Positions 25,962-33,082 of a DNA stretch of 38,057 nucleotides are shown in pieces (position 1 is the first letter of the stretch; each line of letters opens with the position of its first letter). A model generated the notes under the pieces. It did no database searches. It was not told where the DNA came from and was given only the letters and a program-made list of their open reading frames with translations. The translations under genes were made by a program, and so were the position numbers. This DNA is from Bacteroidota bacterium (GTDB taxonomy: Bacteria > Bacteroidota > Bacteroidia > Palsa-965): NCBI GenBank assembly GCA_003151415.1, contig PLXK01000113.1:283-38339 (forward strand). The letters run 5' to 3'.

Positions 25962-26391
25962 GCAAGATCTGGCTCTTCGCGTGGTGGATGCCATGTATGA
26001 AAAAGATTGGTTCAGCCAGTGGCTCGGCATCGAACGTCTCGGCTGCGGAGCCGGTACCTGCAGCCTGAAAATGAAAATCCGGAAAGAAATGCTCAATGGT
26101 TTTGGCATTGCCCATGGAGGCATTACCTATTCATTGGCCGACAGTGCCCTGGCATTCGCTTCCAATTCGCATGGAAGAAAAGCGGTTTCGGTCGAAACAG
26201 GCATTTCACATACCGTAGCATTGAAAGAAGGAGATGTCATCATTGCCAATGCAGAGGAAGTGAGCTTGTCGAATAAAATCGGGGTATACCAGATCCGTGT
26301 TGTCAAAGAAGATGGTCAGGTGGTGGCACTCTTTAAAGGCACTGTTTACAGAACCTCTAGGGAGTGGTTTTCGGATGAGAATGAAAAATAA
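25954..26391 (+). CDS. paaI: Hydroxyphenylacetyl-CoA thioesterase PaaI
   Basis: 145 residues from ATG 25954, a hotdog-fold thioesterase of the PaaI type. It hydrolyses dead-end ring-hydroxylated or stalled CoA thioesters and so frees CoA when the paa pathway jams. Conserved segments are GCGAGTCSLKMKIRKEMLNGFGIAHGGITYSLADSALAFASN, with the HGG and the catalytic Asp after it (SLADSALAF), and VSLSNKIGVYQIRVVKEDGQVVALFKGTVYR. ATG 25954 is preferred to longer in-frame starts because GAAGAGA precedes it and PaaI proteins start this way. It overlaps ogt by eight bases. Confidence 0.93.
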   Translation: MDRQDLALRVVDAMYEKDWFSQWLGIERLGCGAGTCSLKMKIRKEMLNGFGIAHGGITYSLADSALAFASNSHGRKAVSVETGISHTVALKEGDVIIANAEEVSLSNKIGVYQIRVVKEDGQVVALFKGTVYRTSREWFSDENEK

Positions 26392-26409
26392 ACCGGATAC
26401 TTTTGCCAT

Positions 26410-27540
26410 ATGAAAAAACGAATTGGTGTTCTCTTGCTGATGTTTGCACAATTGTTTTGCTTCTCTCAGAATGACGATGTGAAAAAGATTGTTAAACAAT
26501 TCAATGACGGAGAATATGCAGAGGCCATATCCAAAATGACGGTTATTGCCGAAAAAAGCGGGCAGGATGAAGACTGGGATCTGGTCATGCAAATGCATGA
26601 GAGCAGGCTCAGACGATCGTCGGACGTGACGTTTCAACTCAGTCTCAATATCATGGGTGCGAAGGAAATGTCGGCTTCGGATGCTTTGAAAGAACTGGTT
26701 CAGGCGGCTCTGGAAGCAACCAGACGCTCGCAAAGCCCTATCGCTTCGCAGGATGCCAGAGTTTATCTTGTTGATTACAGGCCCGATACCCTTGTTCCGA
26801 AGGAAGCACGGGGATATTTTTCGGCAGCTGAAGATTCCTTTACCCGCAAAAAGTACAGCGATGCCATTCTATTGTACCGGAACGCGCTCAAAGTCTTTCC
26901 TGATTATTACAAGGCAAATATCTACCTCGGCGATTCGTATTGGTATCTGAATCAGATGGACAGTGCTGAATATTATTTTCAAAAGGGAATCTCCCGCTGC
27001 CCCAATCTTCTGGAACCCAAAAAGTATCTTGTAGACGCTCTTTCCTATGAAAAAAAGAATACCGATGCAAAAGCCGTTTGCATTGAGGCCATTTGTATTT
27101 ATCCGGATGTCAGCATGCTTGCCAAATATGACGTGCTGCTTCACCGGGAAGGTAAAAAACTGAATACGCATTGGATGGCCCGCAATTTCGAACTCAATAC
27201 CTGGGGCAAACAGGATGGAATAAAGGATAAAGAATGGAAGGTCTACCGCAAAGCAAAGGAAGAAGTAGCGGGTTTTTGCGATAAGGGAGGGATGTTGTCG
27301 GCCAACAAAGTAACAAGCCAAAAATATCTGGAGGTGTACTGTTGGGAAAAACTGTTGAGCAGCGATCAGAAATTGCCCCCGGAGTTTGATTTTGCCAGAA
27401 AAATGATGAAGGAAGGATATCTGGATTGTTATGTTTTTGTTTCGATGTTTCATCAGGATGAATATGCCCAATTTGCAGATTTCATGAAATCGAACAAACA
27501 AAGAGTTGGAGAGTATATAAGCAAATACCTGACCGAATAA
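26410..27540 (+). CDS. Secreted TPR protein embedded in the paa operon
   Basis: 376 residues. Signal peptide MKKRIGVLLLMFAQLFCFSQ. The mature protein begins with an unrecognised helical region that includes MHESRLRRSSDVTFQLSLNIMG, then TPR-type repeats at about residues 135-245 (EARGYFSAAEDSFTRKKYSDAILLYRNALKVFPDYYKANIYLGDSYWYLNQMDSAEYYFQKGISRCP). The last 110 residues are not recognised. It lies 18 bases after paaI and 27 bases before paaJ on the same strand, so it should be co-transcribed with catabolic enzymes although it is exported. Function unknown. Confidence 0.82.
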   Translation: MKKRIGVLLLMFAQLFCFSQNDDVKKIVKQFNDGEYAEAISKMTVIAEKSGQDEDWDLVMQMHESRLRRSSDVTFQLSLNIMGAKEMSASDALKELVQAALEATRRSQSPIASQDARVYLVDYRPDTLVPKEARGYFSAAEDSFTRKKYSDAILLYRNALKVFPDYYKANIYLGDSYWYLNQMDSAEYYFQKGISRCPNLLEPKKYLVDALSYEKKNTDAKAVCIEAICIYPDVSMLAKYDVLLHREGKKLNTHWMARNFELNTWGKQDGIKDKEWKVYRKAKEEVAGFCDKGGMLSANKVTSQKYLEVYCWEKLLSSDQKLPPEFDFARKMMKEGYLDCYVFVSMFHQDEYAQFADFMKSNKQRVGEYISKYLTE

Positions 27541-27567
27541 CGAATTAATCACTACGAACTCAATACT

Positions 27568-28773
27568 ATGAACTCAGCTTATTTAATAGACGGCATACGG
27601 ACGCCAATCGGAAATTTTGGCGGAACCCTTTCCGTCATCCGTACCGATGACCTGGCTGCTCTTGTCATAAAGGAATTGATGAAACGCAATCCTTCTGTAG
27701 ATCCGGCATCTGTCGGGGATGTGTTGTTTGGTTGCGCCAATCAGGCTGGTGAAGATAACCGCAATGTGGCCCGCATGGCTTTGCTGCTGGCCGGCTTGCC
27801 TTATTCAGTGCCCGGCGAAACAGTGAACCGTTTGTGTGCTTCCGGTCTTTCAGCATCGATGTCGGCTGCACGTGCGATTATATGTGGCGATGCCGACATC
27901 ATGATTTCGGGTGGCGTGGAGAACATGACCCGTGGACCCTGGGTGATTTCCAAAACATCCAGTGCTTTCGGTCGTGATGCACAAATGTTTGATTCAAGTT
28001 TTGGCTGGCGCTTTGTCAACCCGAAAATGAAAGATATGTTCGGCACAGACGGAATGGGCGATACGGCGGAAAATCTGGCCGAACGTGATAAGATCAATCG
28101 CCTGGACCAGGATACCTTTGCTTTTCATTCACAAATGAAAGCGAGTGAGGCGCAAAAGAAAGGCCGGTTTATGAAAGAAATTATTCCTGTTGAAATACCG
28201 CAGCGCAAAGGTGACCCCAAATTTTTTGCGCAGGATGAGTTTATCAAGTCGGAAACAAGTCTGGATATTTTGTCCAGATTGAAAGCCTCATTCCGTAAAG
28301 ATGGAACCGTTACTGCAGGCAATGCTTCTGGATTGAATGATGGTGCGGCAGCTCTTCTGCTGGCATCGGAAAACGGAATAAAAAAATTCGGTTTGAAGCC
28401 GCTTGCTCGTATAGTAAGCTCTGGCGTTGCCGGTGTGGAACCGCGTATCATGGGAATTGGCCCTGTGGAAGCCAGCAACAAAGCGCTTTTGAAAGCAGGT
28501 TTGAAAATGAGTGATATGGATGTTATCGAACTCAATGAAGCCTTTGCGGCACAATCGCTCGCGTGTATCCGTGCCTGGAAGCTGGCCGACAACGACCCGC
28601 GAATAAACCCCAACGGCGGTGCGATTGCTTTGGGGCATCCCCTGGGCATGAGTGGAGCCAGAATCCTTCAATCAGCGGCGCTCGAACTTCATGAACAGAA
28701 GAAAAGATATGCGCTTGTTACCATGTGTATTGGGGTGGGGCAGGGCTATGCAGTTGTAATTGAAAAGGTCTGA
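27568..28773 (+). CDS. paaJ: 3-oxoadipyl-CoA/3-oxo-5,6-dehydrosuberyl-CoA thiolase PaaJ
   Basis: 401 residues, normal for the thiolase family. Cleaves 3-oxoadipyl-CoA to succinyl-CoA and acetyl-CoA, and the dehydrosuberyl intermediate to dehydroadipyl-CoA. The nucleophile is C90 in NRLCASG; H357 lies in AIALGHPLGMSGARI and C387 in MCIGVGQG. The segment SGGVENMTRGPWVISKTSSAFGRDAQMFDSSFGWRFVNPKM is characteristic of the PcaF/PaaJ branch rather than acetoacetyl-CoA thiolase. Last gene of the paaG-H-ogt-I-TPR-J run; a hairpin spans the gap to the convergent GIN-domain gene. Confidence 0.94.
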   Translation: MNSAYLIDGIRTPIGNFGGTLSVIRTDDLAALVIKELMKRNPSVDPASVGDVLFGCANQAGEDNRNVARMALLLAGLPYSVPGETVNRLCASGLSASMSAARAIICGDADIMISGGVENMTRGPWVISKTSSAFGRDAQMFDSSFGWRFVNPKMKDMFGTDGMGDTAENLAERDKINRLDQDTFAFHSQMKASEAQKKGRFMKEIIPVEIPQRKGDPKFFAQDEFIKSETSLDILSRLKASFRKDGTVTAGNASGLNDGAAALLLASENGIKKFGLKPLARIVSSGVAGVEPRIMGIGPVEASNKALLKAGLKMSDMDVIELNEAFAAQSLACIRAWKLADNDPRINPNGGAIALGHPLGMSGARILQSAALELHEQKKRYALVTMCIGVGQGYAVVIEKV

Positions 28774-28777
28774 TGCA

Positions 28778-28812
28778 GGTCGGCTTCTGATTTAGAAAAA
28801 GATAAGCTGACC
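28778..28812. terminator. Possible shared hairpin between paaJ and the GIN-domain gene
   Basis: GGTCGGCTT (28778-28786) can pair with AAGCTGACC (28804-28812), nine pairs with one G-T, around a 17-base loop. It covers the stop codon of the minus-strand gene and there is no T-run after either arm, so it is a weak candidate for a bidirectional terminator between convergent genes. Confidence 0.35.
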
Positions 28813-29559
28813 GGTGCCTGTTCGTGTTTGCTGCAGATTTGCAGGTCTTCCTTTGGAATAGACATTGCCAATGGCCGTGATTTGTCCAACCAGAAGAGAA
28901 GATGCAAAACCAGGCATTGTAGCAATATACAAATCACCCGTTCCTTCCTGGGTCAGATAGATTTGCGGACAGGCTATATTGTCAGCATGAATAACTCCAT
29001 TGCCTCCAGAAAACATATAAATCAAAGGAGCCGTTCCAGTGAGTGTGATCAGCGAAGGTCCGGTATGGAGATTGGCATGGATGACCTGTTCGTTTAAATC
29101 CAGAGTCACCGACCCCGAACCGTCCAGGGCCTCAATGTCAATGACACTGTCGCGCAGCGTATTGGTTGTGGTTACCGCTCCTGCTCCTTCATAATTCAGT
29201 GTGTTGAGGTGATGTACCGAAACATAAACGGTCATGCGCCTGGTAAACCCTCGCATGAAATTGCATGTGCTGTGATTGCGGATATACAAACACCCTCCGC
29301 TGATGGACGTTTCGACTTCATCGATCAGATTCTTTCCGCCAGTCACTGAAATGCGCTCAACGGTGTCCTGTGTAAGCACAAGATCCACTTTGTTTTCAAG
29401 TTGAATCTGCGTGAAGTGGCCGGCAGGTCTTGTTTCGCTGATATCGGACCCCGTGCTTTTAAAACAATCGCAAAGCGGATCGTTTTTTGTGCAGCTTGCC
29501 AGAAATGCAGTACAGAAGAGTATGCAAATGAATGGAGTCAGGACTTTGTGAGGATACAT
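28792..29559 (-). CDS. GIN-domain lipoprotein (DUF2807)
   Basis: 255 residues. The signal ends in a consensus lipobox LASC with lipidated C23. The rest is a DUF2807 'auto-transporter adhesin head GIN' domain, a right-handed beta-helix-like repeat: HFTQIQLENKVDLVLTQDTVERISVTGGKNLIDEVETSISGGCLYIRN, then YEGAGAVTTTN, ALDGSGSVTLDL, HTGPSLITLTG, SGGNGVIHADN and EGTGDLYIAT. These are common surface or periplasmic proteins of Bacteroidota with unknown role. Opposite strand to the paa genes on both sides. Confidence 0.88.
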   Translation of the reverse strand: MYPHKVLTPFICILFCTAFLASCTKNDPLCDCFKSTGSDISETRPAGHFTQIQLENKVDLVLTQDTVERISVTGGKNLIDEVETSISGGCLYIRNHSTCNFMRGFTRRMTVYVSVHHLNTLNYEGAGAVTTTNTLRDSVIDIEALDGSGSVTLDLNEQVIHANLHTGPSLITLTGTAPLIYMFSGGNGVIHADNIACPQIYLTQEGTGDLYIATMPGFASSLLVGQITAIGNVYSKGRPANLQQTRTGTGQLIFF

Positions 29560-29703
29560 CAGAATGAATTCTTGAAATTGAGTGAACGCAAGAAAATACA
29601 GTATGATTTATTCGTCATGAAAAGTACAAAATATTCTGATAAGGCACTCTGTTTCTGCCTGTTTTAGTAAGGAAATGGGTAGCGGTCAGGACTGAAAAAG
29701 CAT

Positions 29704-29711
29704 TAAATTTG
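29704..29711 (+). promoter_or_regulatory. Candidate -7 box for paaY
   Basis: TAAATTTG, an exact TAnnTTTG match, 56 bases before the paaY ATG. No TTG at -33 was found. If real it shows paaY and its partner form a separate transcript from paaG-J. Confidence 0.5.
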
Positions 29712-29767
29712 TAGGAGAGAAAGCAAGTCCCCTGTGCGACATTTCTGATATTTATCCACTATACACC

Positions 29768-30373
29768 ATGGCAAACATTTTTGAATTCAAGGGTTATAAA
29801 CCGGTTATCCACGAAAGTGCATTCGTTCATCCCAACGCCACAGTGACAGGCAATGTAATCATCGGCAAAAATGTATACATAGGCCCTGGTGCAGCAATCC
29901 GGGGAGACTGGGGGCAAATCATCATTGAAGACGGTTGCAATGTGCAGGAGAACTGTACGATTCATATGTTTCCGGGAACAAGGGTATTGCTTTGCGAAGG
30001 GGCTCATATCGGCCACGGAGCGATTGTGCACGGTGCGACTATTGGTAAAAATGCTCTGGTCGGTATGAATTCGGTAATTATGGACAATGTGGTCATTGGC
30101 GATGAATGCATCGTTGGGTCTCTTTGTTTTGTTCCTGCAGAGATGATTGTCCCCAAGCGAAAGATTGTTGTCGGCAGCCCTGCTAAAATCCTGAAAGAGG
30201 TGAGCGATGAAATGCTTGCCTGGAAGAGTCAGGGCACCAGGCTTTATCAGCAACTTCCTTCCGACTGCAAGGAGAGTTTAAAACCTTGTGAACCGCTGCG
30301 TGAAATAGAGCCCGGCAGACCCAAACAACAGGAAATATATAAAAGCTGGACAAAAGTGAAAGGGGATCTTTAG
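29768..30373 (+). CDS. paaY: PaaY, gamma-carbonic-anhydrase-like thioesterase
   Basis: 201 residues, left-handed beta-helix of hexapeptide repeats. PaaY has been described as a thioesterase that relieves the pathway of a toxic, covalently reactive CoA product formed when ring-opened intermediate is not oxidised. Likely zinc ligands are H66 (TIHMF), H83 and H88 (HIGHGAIVHG). The specific PaaY C-terminus is present: IVGSPAKILKEVSDEMLAWKSQG-like region, then EPLREIEPGRP. One base separates its stop from the next gene. Confidence 0.93.
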   Translation: MANIFEFKGYKPVIHESAFVHPNATVTGNVIIGKNVYIGPGAAIRGDWGQIIIEDGCNVQENCTIHMFPGTRVLLCEGAHIGHGAIVHGATIGKNALVGMNSVIMDNVVIGDECIVGSLCFVPAEMIVPKRKIVVGSPAKILKEVSDEMLAWKSQGTRLYQQLPSDCKESLKPCEPLREIEPGRPKQQEIYKSWTKVKGDL

Positions 30374-30374
30374 T

Positions 30375-31997
30375 ATGAAAAGGCTTTATCTGTTTTGTCT
30401 TGCCTGTTTTCCGCTGCTTTTCGCTGTGTCAAATGCACAAACCGGCTTTCAAAGAAGCTTTGGAGGTGGCAACAACGATTATGGCTTCGACGGAAAACAA
30501 ACTTCCGACAAAGGGTTTGTTGTTTTTGGGTATACCCGGAGCTTTGGCGCGGGAAGCATGGATTTATACCTTGTCAAAACCGATTCAAATGGCGCCTTCT
30601 CCTGGGCGAAAAGCTATGGAGGAACCGGCGATGATGAGGGGTATGCGATCAGGCAAACAAATGACGGGGGGTATATTCTTTGCGGTTATACCAAAAGTTT
30701 CGGGGCCGGGGGGTATGATGTTTACCTGATAAAAACCAATTCTGTTGGCGATACATTGTGGACCAAAACCTATGGCGGCCCCAAAAATGATTTTGGAAAC
30801 GCCGTTATTCAAACGGCCGACGGCGGGTATCTTGTTGCGGGAGGCACATTGAGTTTTCCGGCCGGACAGGACACCTCCAGTGCTTTTGTTATTAAGACCG
30901 ATGCGGCAGGAAAGGTTCAATGGGCCAAATCATACGGAGGAACCACAAAATTGAAGGCAGAATCCTTTACAGTTGGTTATGGAGTGCAGCAGACTTCCGA
31001 TAAAGGATACATCATGACCGGTTATTCCAACGGATTCGGTGAAACAAACGGAGACGTTATTCTGATCCGGATGGATTCTTCAGGAAGCCAGGTGTTCACA
31101 AAAACATATGGTGGCAAGGGAGTAGACTGGGGCAGTTCGGTTACTCAAACGAAAGACGGAGGTTATATACTTGCGGGTTCACTGGGGACCGATAGCACCC
31201 TTACTGATAACGATGTCCTGCTGATCAAAACGGATTTGAACGGGGACACTCTTTTTACAAAAACGTACAGCGGAGCCGGATATGATTATGCCCAGTCTGT
31301 AGTTCAGTGTGCTTCGGGTTATGCACTTGCCGGCAGCTCAAGCAGCTTTGGAGGAGGAGGGTATGATGGTTTTCTCATAAAAACGAATTTGTTGGGGGAT
31401 ACTGTCTTTTCAGCTGCCTACGGTGGGGCGGCTGATGAAGATGTCAACGGGCTTTCGCTTTATAGCAACGGAGGGTATGCGATGTTCGGATCCTGCAAAA
31501 GTTTCGGCGTCAGCGCTCTTTCCAAATATTACCTCATCAGGACTGATTCGACAGGCAATGGTTTTTGTAACCGCTGGGCCTGCCCGTTTACAAAAAGGAA
31601 ATTGCTGACGGTGGTCAATACAGTTACGGCCCAGGTAATCAGCCCGGCTTGCATTGTTCTTCCAGCCAATACGTTGGTGGGATCCGGCGGTACGGGGGCA
31701 GACGCATGCGGTCATGTGGATGTCAGAAACATGGAAAGCGAAGCCGGTCGTATGAAATTATTTCCCAATCCATCTTCGGGTATATTTCGCATGACGATTG
31801 AAAACATTGCGGCATCAGACCTGAATATACAAATGACCGATTTACTCGGGCAATGTGTGTTCAGCAGGAAGATCATAAACAGGAGTGCTTTTTTCTCTGA
31901 AGAACTGAATCTGCAGCAAATGCCCGAAGGCTTGTACCTTGTTCGCGTGATTGCGGGAACGGAAATTTTCAGTGAAAAAATAATTATCAGGCACTAG
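30375..31997 (+). CDS. T9SS-exported repeat propeller protein
   Basis: 540 residues. Signal peptide of 22 residues ends at SNAQ. Seven repeats of about 50 residues fill residues 27-396. A spacer with several Cys follows, and the last 80 residues are a type A T9SS sorting domain (KLFPNPSSGIF, IQMTDLLGQCVF, MPEGLYLVRVIAGTEIFSEKIIIRH). The product is therefore expected on the cell surface or outside the cell. It starts one base after the paaY stop, so it should be co-translated with a cytosolic paa enzyme. Role unknown. Confidence 0.88.
   Translation: MKRLYLFCLACFPLLFAVSNAQTGFQRSFGGGNNDYGFDGKQTSDKGFVVFGYTRSFGAGSMDLYLVKTDSNGAFSWAKSYGGTGDDEGYAIRQTNDGGYILCGYTKSFGAGGYDVYLIKTNSVGDTLWTKTYGGPKNDFGNAVIQTADGGYLVAGGTLSFPAGQDTSSAFVIKTDAAGKVQWAKSYGGTTKLKAESFTVGYGVQQTSDKGYIMTGYSNGFGETNGDVILIRMDSSGSQVFTKTYGGKGVDWGSSVTQTKDGGYILAGSLGTDSTLTDNDVLLIKTDLNGDTLFTKTYSGAGYDYAQSVVQCASGYALAGSSSSFGGGGYDGFLIKTNLLGDTVFSAAYGGAADEDVNGLSLYSNGGYAMFGSCKSFGVSALSKYYLIRTDSTGNGFCNRWACPFTKRKLLTVVNTVTAQVISPACIVLPANTLVGSGGTGADACGHVDVRNMESEAGRMKLFPNPSSGIFRMTIENIAASDLNIQMTDLLGQCVFSRKIINRSAFFSEELNLQQMPEGLYLVRVIAGTEIFSEKIIIRH
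30453..31562 (+). repeat. Seven coding repeats of about 50 codons
   Basis: Each unit follows the pattern K-(S/T)-YGG, a variable Asp-rich segment, QT-x-DGGY-(I/L)-x-x-G, SFGAG-x-x-D, (Y/F)-L-I-K-T-D, GDT-(L/V)-(W/F). Units start near residues 27, 76, 126, 180, 239, 292 and 343. Seven such four-stranded units suit a seven-bladed beta-propeller. Confidence 0.75.
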
Positions 31998-32055
31998 TCA
32001 GGCATCCCGAAAATTAACCATTCAAGCCACCAATAGCAATCAGGAGTTTGGTTCT

Positions 32056-32994
32056 TTATTTCAGTACGATGTCTTCGGCGGAACTTAACTTGCCATCGAG
32101 ATATATTTCAACGCGATAAGCCCCTTCAGCGAAAACCTGATTCTTGTCGGCTTCAAAATCCAGGCATTGATTGGATTTTGCCCCATTGAAGACAAAGGCT
32201 TTGATGTTTGTGTATTGAAGGTTTTCTCCTGCAGCGTTTTTGAAAGTGCCGGAACCTGAAGCATTGCTTTTCATGGCCTTTCCGTCTGGACCAACAATGC
32301 GCAGATGCAAGGTTCGGCTGCCTGGTTTTGCCAGTTTATTCTCCACAATGGTGAAGCAGGTATTGAAATTCCGGACAAGCCAGGCGCTTCTGGTTTCCTC
32401 CATTTTTTTACTCATGAATTTTTTCTTCATCGGTGTGATCACCAGGTATTCGACTTTTAATTCGGAGGCAATGGTCACTTTGTCCTGAAGTTCATCTTTT
32501 TCATCAATTGTTTTGCTCAGCTTCACGGCTATCGAGTCATTCGCTTTTTTGATTGTTTTATTCTGGCTCAAAAGAACATCGATGCGGTCGCGGTAAATCC
32601 TGCACACTTTGTTGAGTTCGGCCGTTTTGTGCTCGATTTCCTTGTCGTATTGGCCCGAGGTGTTTTGCTGTTTGAGTGTGACCAGATCTGCTTCCAGATT
32701 GGTGATACGGGCTGAACCTTCGGCTACAATTTTATCCAGTGTTTTGTTCTTGCCTTTGAAAATCTGCAATTCGTCAGCTCGGGATTTTGTCACTTCTGCA
32801 ACCGCATTTTTTACAATGTACAACGTGTCGGTTTTATGCTGGATCATTGTTTCAATTTTGACTTCCTTTTTCCAAAGAAATAAGGAGGCGCTTGCAGAGC
32901 CAAGGATCATCAAGATGAGAAGGATGATGATAAGCTTGTTGTTCTTGACAATAAGGACCCGGTTGCTGGGTTCGTTTTTGTTTTCTTCAGCCAT
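32056..32994 (-). CDS. Membrane-anchored coiled-coil protein of unknown function
   Basis: 312 residues. A short charged N-terminus is followed by one transmembrane helix at about residues 18-39 (LIIILLILMILGSASASLFLW). Residues about 45-175 are a long heptad-rich coiled coil (VAEVTKSRADELQIFKGKNKTLDKIVAEGSARITNLEADLVTLKQQ ...). The C-terminal 120 residues are a compact beta-rich domain (LHLRIVGPDGKAMKSNASGSGTFKNAAGENLQYTNIKAFVF ... GAYRVEIYLDGKLSSAEDIVL) similar in style to type-IV-pilus-like or Bacteroidota gliding-related coiled-coil proteins, but no family is certain. Eighty-eight bases downstream of the S41 peptidase on the same strand. Confidence 0.78.
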   Translation of the reverse strand: MAEENKNEPSNRVLIVKNNKLIIILLILMILGSASASLFLWKKEVKIETMIQHKTDTLYIVKNAVAEVTKSRADELQIFKGKNKTLDKIVAEGSARITNLEADLVTLKQQNTSGQYDKEIEHKTAELNKVCRIYRDRIDVLLSQNKTIKKANDSIAVKLSKTIDEKDELQDKVTIASELKVEYLVITPMKKKFMSKKMEETRSAWLVRNFNTCFTIVENKLAKPGSRTLHLRIVGPDGKAMKSNASGSGTFKNAAGENLQYTNIKAFVFNGAKSNQCLDFEADKNQVFAEGAYRVEIYLDGKLSSAEDIVLK

Positions 32995-33082
32995 AGGTTA
33001 AGTATAAGTTAAGGAACAAGGTTTTTTTCAGAATCGGATAAATATACGCTTTCGGGAATTGTCAGGCCCTAAGATAGGAAAT

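Noticed and set aside
26398-26405. TACTTTTG before the secreted TPR gene as a promoter -7 box
   Set aside because: It ends four bases before the ATG, so transcription would begin inside the start codon. The gene is also tightly packed after paaI. Probably chance.
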